A stretch of DNA of 63,498 nucleotides from Agrobacterium tumefaciens (GCF_009649785.1 NZ_WJOK01000031.1:1-63498), one strand, 5' to 3'; counted from the first letter of the stretch, positions 25,900 to 34,126 are shown. The notes: a model not told the origin generated them from the sequence alone. Made by a program: numbers and translations.

Positions 25900-26484
25900 T
25901 CACCGCTTCAGAGGCGCAATCAAATTATAGGCGACAATTTCTTCGTCTTCCGTCCCCTCATCGTAAATCTTCGCCACCGTGGCGCGCAGATCCGGCGAAT
26001 AAACCGCTGTCCATCGTTCCTCCTCTTTGCCGTTTTTACGAATGTCGTAGGTCACATAAAACACCTCGTAATTGCAGAATTTAATCGGAAAGGCGCGCCG
26101 CTTCGTAACTGCAAGGGTCAGTGACCACTTATCCTCGATTTTGGTAGTTTCGAGGGGCAGAAATTCAAAAGTGCGTCGAGCGCCAACTTTCAGAGGCCAG
26201 AATGCTTCCAGATTTGACGTAAAGTGCTGGCTGTAATTGCCGTCATCGCCCGAACGCGCCAGCTCGATTAACCCCCGAAAGAGAAAAAGCCTCTGTTTGC
26301 CTGCGCCTTGAAAATCATTCTCCACCAAGACGATCGGTCCGGATCGCCTGAATTCGCTGCGCACCTGACCGTGGGCAAGAACAAACTCATCTCCATCATT
26401 TTTACCGGAGGGGCACTCGGCGGCTAAAACAATCGCGGGCGAAATAAGAACTGCGATAAATAATCTGAGTAAATAATTTAACAT
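25900..26484 (-). CDS. secreted protein of unknown function
   Basis: A 194-residue protein with a putative signal peptide (LNYLLRLFIAVLISPAIVLAA-EC). Cys directly after the AA could be a lipobox-like site, but the -3 residue is not ideal. The mature part is mixed beta, with KVGARRTFEFLPLETT and VFYVTYDIRKNGKEEERWTAVYSPDLRATVAKI. I do not recognise the family. ATG 26484 has no clear ribosome-binding site, and the region upstream is AT-rich compared with neighbours. The frame opens at 26550. Confidence 0.7.
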   Translation of the reverse strand: MLNYLLRLFIAVLISPAIVLAAECPSGKNDGDEFVLAHGQVRSEFRRSGPIVLVENDFQGAGKQRLFLFRGLIELARSGDDGNYSQHFTSNLEAFWPLKVGARRTFEFLPLETTKIEDKWSLTLAVTKRRAFPIKFCNYEVFYVTYDIRKNGKEEERWTAVYSPDLRATVAKIYDEGTEDEEIVAYNLIAPLKR

Positions 26485-26662
26485 ATTAAAATACGATATT
26501 ACTTGAGAAACCATCTGAATTATTATCGAAATACAGTATATTTCAAGCATAATTCCTAGCCATTTGCGAGTGCAAAAAGCACTGCTGCAAAGACGATTGC
26601 CATCGCGTAAACGCGATTACCATGTTATGTGAAGCCATCATTCAAATGTGAAGGCTTTATCC

Positions 26663-27796
26663 ATGGGCAAAATCCTCACCATAGCGGACCTGAAGAAACA
26701 GGCTCAGCGCCGTGTGCCGAAGATGTTTTTCGACTATGCCGATAGCGGCGCCTGGACGGAAGGCACCTACCGCGCCAATGAGGAGGATTTTTCCAAGATA
26801 AAGCTACGCCAGCGTGTGCTGGTGGATATGACCGACCGGTCGCTCGCCACCGAAATGATCGGCCAGAAGGTTTCGATGCCGGTGGCGCTCTCCCCCACTG
26901 GCCTCACCGGCATGCAGCATGCCGATGGCGAGATGCTGGCGGCAAAAGCGGCGGAAGAATTCGGCGTGCCTTTCACGCTTTCCACCATGAGCATCTGCTC
27001 CATCGAGGATGTCGCCTCCGTCACCTCCAAACCTTTCTGGTTCCAGCTTTACGTGATGAAGGACCGCGACTTCGTCAATAATCTCATCGATCGCGCCAAA
27101 GCCGCCGGATGCTCGGCGCTGGTGCTGACGCTCGACCTGCAAATTCTCGGCCAGCGCCATAAGGACCTGCGCAACGGCCTCTCCGCCCCGCCGAAATTCA
27201 CCCCGAAACACATCTGGCAGATGGCCACACGGCCGAAATGGTGCCTCGACATGCTGCGCACCCAGCGCCGCAGCTTCGGCAATATCGTCGGCCACGCCAA
27301 GAACGTCTCCGACCTCTCGTCGCTCTCCTCCTGGACGGCCGAGCAATTCGATCCGCGCCTGTCGTGGAAGGATGTCGAATGGATCAAGGAGCGTTGGGGT
27401 GGCAAGCTCATACTCAAGGGTATCCTTGACGAGGAAGATGCGCGCGCCTCGCTCGATACCGGCGCGGACGCCATCATCGTTTCCAACCACGGCGGTCGCC
27501 AGCTCGACGGCGCGCATTCCTCGATCGCCATGCTGCCGAGGATCGTCTATGCCGTTGGCGACAGGGTGGAGGTGCATATGGACGGCGGCATTCGCTCCGG
27601 CCAGGACGTGCTGAAGGCAGTAGCACTCGGCGCCAAGGGCACCTACATCGGCCGCCCGTTCCTCTACGGCCTCGGCGCGGATGGCAAGCAGGGCGTGACG
27701 ACGGCGCTCGAGATCATCCGCAAGGAAATGGATATCAGCATGGCGCTTTGCGGGAAGCGGCTGATTACGGACGTCGACCGCAGCATTCTGGCGTGA
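26663..27796 (+). CDS. lldD: L-lactate dehydrogenase (FMN, alpha-hydroxy acid oxidase family)
   Basis: A 377-residue FMN enzyme oxidising L-lactate to pyruvate at the membrane. The family signature SNHGGRQLDGAHSSI with catalytic His and substrate Arg is present. Other FMN/substrate blocks are FDYADSGAWTEGTYR, VALSPTGLTGMQHADGE, FWFQLYVMKD and DGGIRSGQDVLKA. ATG 26663 begins MGKILTIADLKKQAQRRVP, the usual LldD opening; an ATG 15 bp earlier is less likely. It stands alone and is followed by repeat copy B. Other alpha-hydroxy acids are possible substrates. Confidence 0.93.
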   Translation: MGKILTIADLKKQAQRRVPKMFFDYADSGAWTEGTYRANEEDFSKIKLRQRVLVDMTDRSLATEMIGQKVSMPVALSPTGLTGMQHADGEMLAAKAAEEFGVPFTLSTMSICSIEDVASVTSKPFWFQLYVMKDRDFVNNLIDRAKAAGCSALVLTLDLQILGQRHKDLRNGLSAPPKFTPKHIWQMATRPKWCLDMLRTQRRSFGNIVGHAKNVSDLSSLSSWTAEQFDPRLSWKDVEWIKERWGGKLILKGILDEEDARASLDTGADAIIVSNHGGRQLDGAHSSIAMLPRIVYAVGDRVEVHMDGGIRSGQDVLKAVALGAKGTYIGRPFLYGLGADGKQGVTTALEIIRKEMDISMALCGKRLITDVDRSILA

Positions 27797-27868
27797 TGGT
27801 GACGACACGGCATACAACGTAAAGATAGAAGCCGATGCTTCGGTAAGAACATCGCCTTTACGCCGCCT

Positions 27869-27986
27869 CCCTCATTCCTGTGCTTGTCACAGGGATCCAG
27901 CCAGCCCAAGCCCTTGGGCTGAAAGGACTATTTTCGTCGCGCAGACGCGCGGTGGCTGGATTCCTGTGACAAGCACAGGAATAAGG
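27869..27986 (+). repeat. 118-bp RIME-like rhizobial intergenic element, copy B
   Basis: Same element as 12460-12578 in the opposite orientation: outer inverted ends CCCTCATTCCTGTGCTTGTC and GACAAGCACAGGAATAAGG, inner hairpin AGCCCAAG-CC-CTTGGGCT, and the GC-rich GCGCAGACGCGCGG part. It fills the gap between the convergent lldD and SMR genes and can form strong stems, so it may also end transcription from both sides. Confidence 0.85.
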
Positions 27987-27999
27987 TGGAGAAGTCCGC

Positions 28000-28344
28000 T
28001 CAATGCCCCACCGTCTTCGAAAACACATTGACGATCACCACCCCGGTCACGATGAACCCAAGACCAACCACCGCAGCAATATCGAGCGTCTGGCGGAACA
28101 CGAAATAGCCAATGCCGGAAATGAGCACGATGCCAAGCCCGCTCCAGATCGCATAGGCAACGCCGACCGGCAGCGCCCGGAGCGTGAACGACAGGAGATA
28201 AAAGGCCGCACCGTAAAACAGCGCCATCAGCACCGTCGGCAACAGCTTGGTGAATTGCTGCGATTGCTGCAGAAAGGAAGTTGCGATGACCTCGCAGACG
28301 ATAGCCGCGACAAGCGCTCCATAAGTCAAAACAGCCGCGTTCAT
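28000..28344 (-). CDS. small multidrug resistance (SMR) efflux protein
   Basis: A 114-residue protein with four membrane helices. The conserved membrane Glu of the proton/substrate site is E18 in AIVCEVIATSFLQQS, followed by helix 3 with YAIWSGLGIVLISGIGYFVF. This is the EmrE/Qac pattern: proton-coupled export of cationic compounds as a dimer. The GdX (guanidinium) subtype cannot be excluded. It overlaps the preceding tetR gene by 4 nt (ATGA), so the pump and its likely repressor form one operon. Confidence 0.92.
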   Translation of the reverse strand: MNAAVLTYGALVAAIVCEVIATSFLQQSQQFTKLLPTVLMALFYGAAFYLLSFTLRALPVGVAYAIWSGLGIVLISGIGYFVFRQTLDIAAVVGLGFIVTGVVIVNVFSKTVGH

Positions 28345-28913
28345 CGTTCCACTTCCTTTTTCGTCTGGGCGATCATCCGGGCCCTCAGAGCCGCCCTGTC
28401 GCCACCCGCTTTCCCGTCGTCGGCGAGTAGATCGGCAAACCAGATGCCGTCAGCCGCAAGCCGCACCATCTCCAGCACCACCCCGTCATCCGTTTCTTTA
28501 TGACGGGCAAGGCGCCCCTCAATCCAGCTGTTCCACATGCGCCGAAGCGACGGTTCACCGACCATGGAAACCGAGATCGCTGCCCATTGCCTGCCCGAAT
28601 CCCTGCCCCGATCCGAGAAAACCGCGTTCACATAGGCCCTTGTGAAGCTCCCAAAAGCTTCACAATCCTGTGAGATGAGGTCGTCGATCTCAGTGTCCAG
28701 AGCCGCCAGAAGGTCAGTCATCACCGCTTCCAGCAGCACCTGCTTGGAGGGAAAATGATGAAACAACCCACCCTTCGTCACCCCGGCGGCATCGGCCACT
28801 GCCTGCACGGAAAGCGCCGCAACCCCCTGCTCGGCAGCGAGTTTCGCCGCGCAATCGAGAAGATTGCGGCGAACGATCTCAGGCTGCTTTTTGCGTTCAT
28901 GTGCATTTGTCAT
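28341..28913 (-). CDS. TetR-family regulator of the SMR pump
   Basis: A 190-residue repressor. The N-terminal helix-turn-helix is recognisable: IVRRNLLDCAAKLAAEQG, then VQAVADAAGVTKGGLFHHFPSK. The rest is an all-helical ligand domain. I chose ATG 28913 (MTNAHERKKQ); ATG 28925 would put the start inside the dyad at 28920-28941. It precedes the SMR gene with overlapping codons, which implies drug-inducible autoregulation. Confidence 0.9.
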   Translation of the reverse strand: MTNAHERKKQPEIVRRNLLDCAAKLAAEQGVAALSVQAVADAAGVTKGGLFHHFPSKQVLLEAVMTDLLAALDTEIDDLISQDCEAFGSFTRAYVNAVFSDRGRDSGRQWAAISVSMVGEPSLRRMWNSWIEGRLARHKETDDGVVLEMVRLAADGIWFADLLADDGKAGGDRAALRARMIAQTKKEVER

Positions 28914-28919
28914 GGCGAT

Positions 28920-28941
28920 AAACATACCGGATGGTTGGTTT
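28920..28941 (-). promoter_or_regulatory. candidate TetR operator in the tetR-SMR promoter
   Basis: The dyad AAAC-NN-ACC-N4-GGT-NN-GTTT (7 of 11 base pairs) lies 7 bp ahead of the tetR ATG. On the minus strand TTGCAA (28944-28949) and TATGTT (28921-28926) could be -35 and -10, 17 bp apart, so the dyad would cover the core promoter. This is the standard place for a TetR operator. Confidence 0.5.
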
Positions 28942-28980
28942 CTTTGCAAGGAAATTGTGAGGGCGACGGCCGACTTGAAT

Positions 28981-29002
28981 TTCATACTTAATTAAGCATG
29001 AA
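28981..29002. promoter_or_regulatory. 22-bp near-perfect palindrome upstream of the DD-carboxypeptidase gene
   Basis: TTCATACTTAATTAAGCATGAA pairs at 10 of 11 positions. It lies 90 bp before the ATG at 29092 and 68 bp from the divergent tetR gene, and differs from the tetR dyad. An operator for an unknown regulator is the simplest reading. Confidence 0.5.
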
Positions 29003-29091
29003 AGCGATCTCTAAAGTTTTAGCGGTTTTGTTGCCGGAAAGTGTCAGTAAAACTTCGCCCATCGCGGCGATCGAACATAAAGGGGTGGACC

Positions 29092-30393
29092 ATGTCGGGA
29101 ACGATCAAACGGGGAATGGCGGGCGCATGGGTATTCGCACTCGCCTTCTTTTGCGCGATCCTCTCATTGCAGGCATCGCCTGCGCAGGCCGGTTATGCCC
29201 ATTTCATCATGGATGCCAATACCGGCAAGGTCCTCGCCGCGCAGAACGCCGATGTGCTGAACCACCCGGCATCGCTGACCAAGATGATGACGCTCTATAT
29301 GACCTTCGAGGCGTTGCACGCCGGCCGAATTCGCTGGGACCAGAAGATAAGGATGTCCAGGAACGGCGCAGCCGTCATCCCCTCGAAGCTTTATGTGCGT
29401 GAGGGCCAGACGTTTACGGTCCGCGAAGCCGTCTACGGCATGATCGTCAAATCCGCCAATGACATGGCGGAAGGCATGGGTGACCATCTCGGTGGGTCCG
29501 AGGCACAATTTGCGCAGATGATGACCCGTAAGGCCCGCCAGCTTGGCATGACCAAGACGGTTTTCCGCAACGCCTCCGGCCTGCCCAGCAAATCGCAGGT
29601 GACGACGGCGCGCGACATGGCGAAACTCGGACTTGCGCTGCAGCGCGACTTTCCGAAAGAATACGGCCTCTTTGCCATGGAATCCTTCAGCTTCCGGGGC
29701 AAGCGCATCCGTGGCCACAATAATCTGATGTATCGCTATCAGGGCATGGACGGCATCAAGACCGGTTACACCAATGCGTCGGGCTTTAACCTCGTCAGCG
29801 CCATCAATCACAATGGCCGCCGTGTCGTTGGCGTCGTGCTGGGCGGCAAGACCGCGCGCAGCCGCGATGCGCAGATGGCTGCTCTGCTGGACAAGGCGAT
29901 GCCGCAGGCCTCGAGAAGCCGTAATACCGAACAGCTCGTGGCAAGCGCCAATGTCAGCCGCACCTTCGATGTGCCGCCCGCAGCCGTCCCTCCGGCAGCC
30001 GTACCATTGCCGATGTTTGCCGAGCGTCGCGCCGATCCGATCGCCATGCAGATCGCCACGGCGAACAGCCAGATGGCGGATATGATCCAGGTCTCTGCCA
30101 TTCCGAAACCCGCACCCGCTGCACAAATGACCGGCCAACGCAGCCGCTGGGAAGTACAGATCGCCGCCACCGACAGCGAAGCTGCCGCCCGCTCGCTGCT
30201 CGCCAATGCCCGCTCCAACATCGCCGGCAGCTACTCCGGCATCGCGCCCTATACCGAAGCGGTGCAAAGCGGATCGGCAACGCTCTACCGCGCCCGCTTT
30301 ACCGGCTTTGAAGACCAGTCTTCGGCGGTTTCCGCCTGCAAGGAGTTGAAGGCGCAGTCTTATGCCTGCGTTGTCATGAACAGCGAAGGGTGA
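29092..30393 (+). CDS. D-alanyl-D-alanine carboxypeptidase with SPOR domain
   Basis: A 433-residue periplasmic penicillin-binding protein of family S11 that trims the terminal D-Ala of peptidoglycan stems. A signal peptide ends about at A33 (SPAQA-GY). The three active-site motifs are present: SLTK (S61-K64), SAN (S121-N123) and KTG (from K223). A Pro/Ala-rich linker (about 290-350) leads to a C-terminal SPOR domain (WEVQIAATDSEAAARSLLANA...), which binds denuded glycan at the septum. The start ATG 29092 follows AGGGGTGG. It converges on the phosphoesterase gene with 3 nt between stops. Confidence 0.93.
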   Translation: MSGTIKRGMAGAWVFALAFFCAILSLQASPAQAGYAHFIMDANTGKVLAAQNADVLNHPASLTKMMTLYMTFEALHAGRIRWDQKIRMSRNGAAVIPSKLYVREGQTFTVREAVYGMIVKSANDMAEGMGDHLGGSEAQFAQMMTRKARQLGMTKTVFRNASGLPSKSQVTTARDMAKLGLALQRDFPKEYGLFAMESFSFRGKRIRGHNNLMYRYQGMDGIKTGYTNASGFNLVSAINHNGRRVVGVVLGGKTARSRDAQMAALLDKAMPQASRSRNTEQLVASANVSRTFDVPPAAVPPAAVPLPMFAERRADPIAMQIATANSQMADMIQVSAIPKPAPAAQMTGQRSRWEVQIAATDSEAAARSLLANARSNIAGSYSGIAPYTEAVQSGSATLYRARFTGFEDQSSAVSACKELKAQSYACVVMNSEG

Positions 30394-30396
30394 GTT

Positions 30397-31140
30397 CTAC
30401 CGCTTGAGCCAACCGTTTTCCAACGCATCGGCCAGATACGGAATGCCGTTGACCTTCGCCATTTCGGCCATGGCAAGATTATCGTAGCGTATCTGCCGGA
30501 AATAGACCTGCCAGCCGCGTGCGGTTTCTTCGAGCACGGCGTAGCTGGCAAGCGGATGACCAACCTCGACATGATGGTCAAACGGCGTGTCATCCTTCCA
30601 GCCGGGGCAGCCGACGCTGCCGGGATTGACGATCAGGCGGCCATCGGAGAGCTGCACGGTGCGGGCGATATGTGTGTGGCCGCACAACATCAGCGGCTGG
30701 GTGATGCCATCAGCCATGGCCTCGATTTCGGAAAGCGGTCGCAATTTCAGCACCCCTTCCGTCGAAAGCGTCTCCAGCCAGTACTCCAGATCACCGCGCG
30801 GCGAGCCGTGGCAGCAATAGGCGACGTCCTTGAACACCATGCTGAACGGCAGGGTGTGCAGCCAGTCCAGATGCGCGGCGGTCAGCTGCGCATGCGCCGG
30901 CCTCTCCCAGCTGCCCATCTCTTCCGGCGCGCGCTCGATCAATTCGCGATCATGATTGCCAAGAACGCTGGGTATCCAGTTGCCAACCAGCACATCGCCG
31001 GTAAAACCCGCTTCCAGCGGACCACTGAAGCAATCGCCGAGATTGACGATGTCCTTGATGCCAAGCCTCGCGATATCCTCAAGCACGGCCTCCAGTGCGG
31101 CGCAGTTTCCATGAATATCGGCTATGGCGGCAAAGATCAT
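30397..31140 (-). CDS. metallophosphoesterase, YfcE/MJ0936-like
   Basis: A 247-residue calcineurin-like phosphoesterase. All metal-binding motifs are present: ADIHGN, NLGDCFSG, VLGNHDREL, YCCHGSP and CGHTHIAR. Members cleave phosphodiesters or phosphomonoesters; the natural substrate is unknown. It begins 5 nt after the stop of uraH and so is the last gene of the puuE-uraD-mntA-hepT-allA-uraH operon, which is unexpected for a purine pathway. Confidence 0.9.
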   Translation of the reverse strand: MIFAAIADIHGNCAALEAVLEDIARLGIKDIVNLGDCFSGPLEAGFTGDVLVGNWIPSVLGNHDRELIERAPEEMGSWERPAHAQLTAAHLDWLHTLPFSMVFKDVAYCCHGSPRGDLEYWLETLSTEGVLKLRPLSEIEAMADGITQPLMLCGHTHIARTVQLSDGRLIVNPGSVGCPGWKDDTPFDHHVEVGHPLASYAVLEETARGWQVYFRQIRYDNLAMAEMAKVNGIPYLADALENGWLKR

Positions 31141-31145
31141 GGCGG

Positions 31146-31502
31146 TCAGCTTCCTCGATAGGTGGAGTAACTATAGGGCGAAAGCAGAAGCGGCACATGG
31201 TAATGGCCGCTCTCGTCGGCAATGCCGAAACGGATGGGGATGATGTCGAGAAAGGCGGGTTCCGCCAGGGTGACGCCCTTGCCACGCAGATAATCGCCCG
31301 CATGGAAAACCAGCTCGTATTCCCCGGCCTTGAAACTGTCGCCCACAAGTAGCGGCCCGCCATCAACGCGGCCATCGCTATTGGTCTTAACCGTCTTAAT
31401 CTTCTCGCGACGATCACCCGAGAGCCGGTAAAGCTCGATCGTCAGCCCTTCGGCGGGCGTGCCATGGGCGGCATCGAGGACGTGGGTGGTCAAACCGGTC
31501 AT
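31146..31502 (-). CDS. uraH: 5-hydroxyisourate hydrolase (transthyretin-like)
   Basis: A 118-residue enzyme hydrolysing the PuuD product 5-hydroxyisourate to OHCU. The family hallmarks are the N-terminal [12 protein letters not shown] and the C-terminal YRGS tetrapeptide, with active-site His (H in TTHVLD and in YHVPLLLSP) and Arg. It overlaps the stop of allA by 4 nt. Full length, cytosolic tetramer in known members. Confidence 0.96.
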   Translation of the reverse strand: MTGLTTHVLDAAHGTPAEGLTIELYRLSGDRREKIKTVKTNSDGRVDGGPLLVGDSFKAGEYELVFHAGDYLRGKGVTLAEPAFLDIIPIRFGIADESGHYHVPLLLSPYSYSTYRGS

Positions 31503-31999
31503 AGGCTAGGCTCCGCGATCATGTAGGGCGCATCGAAAAAATGCTCTTCCAGATTGTTGCCCGGCCCCTCGCGATCGGCAACCAGAAAATCCGAAATCGC
31601 CTGCAGCGGCATCAACGGATAATGCCATACGTTGCGGCGGTAGTTCACGCCCTGATCGCCGCCCGCCAGAAAAGCCTGCGGCCGACCAGGCTTGCCGCCC
31701 TCGTCCTCGGCAACGACGACAAGGAAAGGCCTGCCGGACAGCGGCGAGAAACTCTGGCTGCCGAGCGGATGCCGCTCCATCATCTCGATTGTATGGGGAA
31801 AGGTACGCGGCTGTCCGCGGAAAATATTGAGGATGATGCGCGCACCCTCGCCCGCGGCCTCGGGTGCCGCAAGCGCATGATGCCGCTCGGTCTGGCCGCC
31901 ATTGATGTGGCGCATGGAAGAGGGTGTAATTTCGATCACATCACCGAAGGATGCGAACGCCTCTTTGGTGAGAGGCTTGATCTCGAGAAAATCAGTCAA
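31499..31999 (-). CDS. allA: ureidoglycolate lyase
   Basis: A 166-residue cupin-like enzyme splitting ureidoglycolate to glyoxylate and urea. Blocks typical of the family are [38 protein letters not shown] and [12 protein letters not shown]. The start is TTG 31999, with AAGGTGA upstream and the hepT stop 3 nt before it. Its presence implies a ureidoglycolate-producing allantoate route, but no allantoate enzyme is encoded in the window. Confidence 0.94.
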   Translation of the reverse strand: MTDFLEIKPLTKEAFASFGDVIEITPSSMRHINGGQTERHHALAAPEAAGEGARIILNIFRGQPRTFPHTIEMMERHPLGSQSFSPLSGRPFLVVVAEDEGGKPGRPQAFLAGGDQGVNYRRNVWHYPLMPLQAISDFLVADREGPGNNLEEHFFDAPYMIAEPSL

Positions 32000-32002
32000 A
32001 TG

Positions 32003-32365
32003 TCATTCACCTTGGGCATGCCAGTTTCGGAGGAGTGAGAGACGCGCCTGCAAATCCGGAATGCTCTGCGTTATCGTTTTCCAGACCACCGAGAGTTCCG
32101 CCCGGAAATAATCATGCACGATCAAATTGCGCATACCCTTCATCTTTATCCAGGGGATTTCCGGGTGCTGCTGTAAAAACGCGGGGTAATGCTTGTCCAG
32201 TTTTGCGACCGCCTCGCCAATCAGGGCAAGGCACATCATCACCGCCATCTGGGTTCGCGTATCGGAAGAAAAAGTGGCCTCATCCATATCCTGAATGAAA
32301 TCCCGTATTCGGGAGGCGGCAACATCCATCTCCTTCAGGTAGAGCAGAAGTCGATCCGTACTCAT
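32003..32365 (-). CDS. hepT: HepT-like HEPN ribonuclease toxin
   Basis: A 120-residue all-helical HEPN protein (DUF86). The catalytic R-x4-H-x-Y motif is intact: RNLIVHDY with R79, H84 and Y86. In characterised MntA/HepT pairs the antitoxin silences HepT by adding AMP groups to this Tyr. Its ATG overlaps the stop of the mntA gene by 4 nt. It sits inside the allantoin operon, between uraD and allA, with only 3 nt to the latter, so it is co-transcribed with metabolic genes. Confidence 0.93.
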   Translation of the reverse strand: MSTDRLLLYLKEMDVAASRIRDFIQDMDEATFSSDTRTQMAVMMCLALIGEAVAKLDKHYPAFLQQHPEIPWIKMKGMRNLIVHDYFRAELSVVWKTITQSIPDLQARLSLLRNWHAQGE

Positions 32366-32652
32366 ACTGCCTTGGCTTCCATCAGAACACGCGCCCGGAT
32401 ATCCGAGTGCAGGCCGCCTGAGGTGACGACGTCAACCTCGACACCGAGGATAGTCTTCAGTTCCTCCAGCAATCCGCCAAGATCGAACAGAGTGGTCCCC
32501 GGCAACGCATCCACCAGAATATCCAGATCACTGTCCGGCCTGTCCTCGCCACGGGCGACGGAACCGAACACGCGCGGGTTTGCCGCGTTGAAGCGCTTCG
32601 TTGCTTCGCGGATCGCTTCCCTGTTCTTTTCCAGCACCTCGGAAGGTCTCAT
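32362..32652 (-). CDS. mntA: MntA-like nucleotidyltransferase antitoxin
   Basis: A 96-residue minimal nucleotidyltransferase. The GSVARGEDRPDSDLDILV motif supplies G30-S31 and the metal Asp pair D42 and D44; a third Asp (D74) lies in VEVDVVTS. These are the residues needed for AMPylating HepT. ATG 32652 is chosen; the frame opens at 32709 within uraD's end. It begins 53 nt after uraD stops, the only sizeable gap in the operon, so a private promoter here is possible. Confidence 0.92.
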   Translation of the reverse strand: MRPSEVLEKNREAIREATKRFNAANPRVFGSVARGEDRPDSDLDILVDALPGTTLFDLGGLLEELKTILGVEVDVVTSGGLHSDIRARVLMEAKAV

Positions 32653-32705
32653 GGCCTCAATCTCCAGATAGCACGAGTATAGCGGAACGACCGCCGCTCG
32701 CCAAT

Positions 32706-33203
32706 TCAACCCTCGGGCAGCATCGAGGAAAGGCGTAGCCAGGCGATCTTTTCCACCTGCGCCGTCGCCGTCGCAAATTCTGTCGCCGCATCATTGCCGA
32801 TACGCGTCTCGAAGGCGGAGAGAATATCGTGCCTGTTCAGCCCCTTGACCGCAATGATGAACGGAAAGCCGAATTTTTGCGTATAGGCGGAGTTCAGCTC
32901 GGAAAAGCGCGCATGCTCCTCGGGCGAAAGCCGGTCAAGCCCTGCGCCTGCCTGTTCATTGCGGCTATCGGCGGTCAACCCACCTGCTATTGCGAGCTTG
33001 CCGGCAAGATCAGGATGCGCGCGCAAAACACCCAGCCGTTCCGCTTCGGAGGCGGCACGAAACTGCGCACATAATCCGCCATGAACCGCCTTCGCCGTTA
33101 ACTCCAGACCTGCGCCTCCGACATCATAGGCCCGTTCGGCGATAAAAGGCGAATGTTCGAACACACCGCCGAAACGGCTGACAAATTCATCTCGCGTCAG
33201 CAT
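32706..33203 (-). CDS. uraD: OHCU decarboxylase
   Basis: A 165-residue enzyme decarboxylating 2-oxo-4-hydroxy-4-carboxy-5-ureidoimidazoline to S-allantoin. Recognisable parts are FVSRFGGVFEHSPFIAERA, LRAHPDLAGKLA (with the catalytic His), EQAGAGLDRLSPEEHARF and FGFPFIIAVKG. The ATG overlaps the puuE stop by one nucleotide (TGATG). It completes the hydroxyisourate to allantoin step with uraH. Confidence 0.96.
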   Translation of the reverse strand: MLTRDEFVSRFGGVFEHSPFIAERAYDVGGAGLELTAKAVHGGLCAQFRAASEAERLGVLRAHPDLAGKLAIAGGLTADSRNEQAGAGLDRLSPEEHARFSELNSAYTQKFGFPFIIAVKGLNRHDILSAFETRIGNDAATEFATATAQVEKIAWLRLSSMLPEG

Positions 33204-34126
33204 CAGAGCGTTCCCGGCTTGTGGTTTTCATGCCAGTGACGAGCGATCTCGATACGCTGCGGGATCCACACCTTTTCATGGCCCAGCACATATTCGATGA
33301 AACGGCGAAGGGCTGCGGCGCGGCCGGGACGGCCGACGAGACGGCAATGCAGGCCGACGCTCATCATCTTCGGCGCGCCTTCAAGCCCTTCCTGATAAAG
33401 AACGTCGAAAGCGTCTTTCAGATAGGCGAAGAACTGGTCGCCGGAATTGAAACCCTGCGGCGTGGCGAAACGCATATCATTGGTGTCGAGCGTGTAGGGA
33501 ATGATCAGGAAGGGTTCATCCTGCAATCCCTTCACCCAATAGGGCAGATCGTCGGCATAGGAATCGGACGAATAGAGAAAACCGCCCTCTTCCATGACGA
33601 GACGCAACGTATTGTCGGAAGGCTTGCCCTGATACATGCCAAAGGGGCGCTCGCCCGTCAGCTCCGTATGCAGGCGCACGGCTTCGGCAATATGCTTGCG
33701 CTCTTCCTCCTCGGAAAAATCCTTGTATTCCAGCCAGCGATAACCGTGGCTGGCGATTTCCCAACCCGCTTCCTTCATTGCCGCAACGGCTTGCGGGTTG
33801 CGCGCCATGGCAGCGGTCACGCCATAAACAGTTGTGGTGACGCCGAGATCGGTGAACATGCGCCACAGCCGCCAGAAACCGGCGCGTGAGCCATATTCGT
33901 AGATCGATTCCATGTTCAGGTTGCGCTGGCCGGGCCAGGGCTGCGCGCCGACGATTTCCGACAGCAGCGATTCCGACGCCTTGTCGTTGTCGAGAATGCA
34001 GCTTTCGCCGCCCTCTTCGTAATTGATGACGAATTGCACGGCGATGCGTGCGCCGCCCGGCCATTTCGGATCGGGACTATTGCGGCCGTAGCCCACCAGA
34101 TTGCGGGAGTAATTCTCGGAAATCAT
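33203..34126 (-). CDS. puuE: allantoinase PuuE (polysaccharide deacetylase fold)
   Basis: A 307-residue enzyme opening allantoin to allantoate. It belongs to the PuuE type, built on the NodB/polysaccharide deacetylase fold and not to the amidohydrolase allantoinases. Markers are RNLVGYGRNSPDPKWPGGARIAVQFVINYEEGGE near the N-terminus and EIASHGYRWLEYKDFSEEEERKH, typical of PuuE. It is the first gene of the seven-gene minus-strand operon. The 209-bp gap upstream should hold the promoter; I see no clear operator there. Confidence 0.94.
   Translation of the reverse strand: MISENYSRNLVGYGRNSPDPKWPGGARIAVQFVINYEEGGESCILDNDKASESLLSEIVGAQPWPGQRNLNMESIYEYGSRAGFWRLWRMFTDLGVTTTVYGVTAAMARNPQAVAAMKEAGWEIASHGYRWLEYKDFSEEEERKHIAEAVRLHTELTGERPFGMYQGKPSDNTLRLVMEEGGFLYSSDSYADDLPYWVKGLQDEPFLIIPYTLDTNDMRFATPQGFNSGDQFFAYLKDAFDVLYQEGLEGAPKMMSVGLHCRLVGRPGRAAALRRFIEYVLGHEKVWIPQRIEIARHWHENHKPGTL

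Noticed and set aside
28000..28344. Guanidine riboswitch control of the SMR gene
   Set aside because: The SMR start overlaps tetR, leaving no leader in which a riboswitch could fold.
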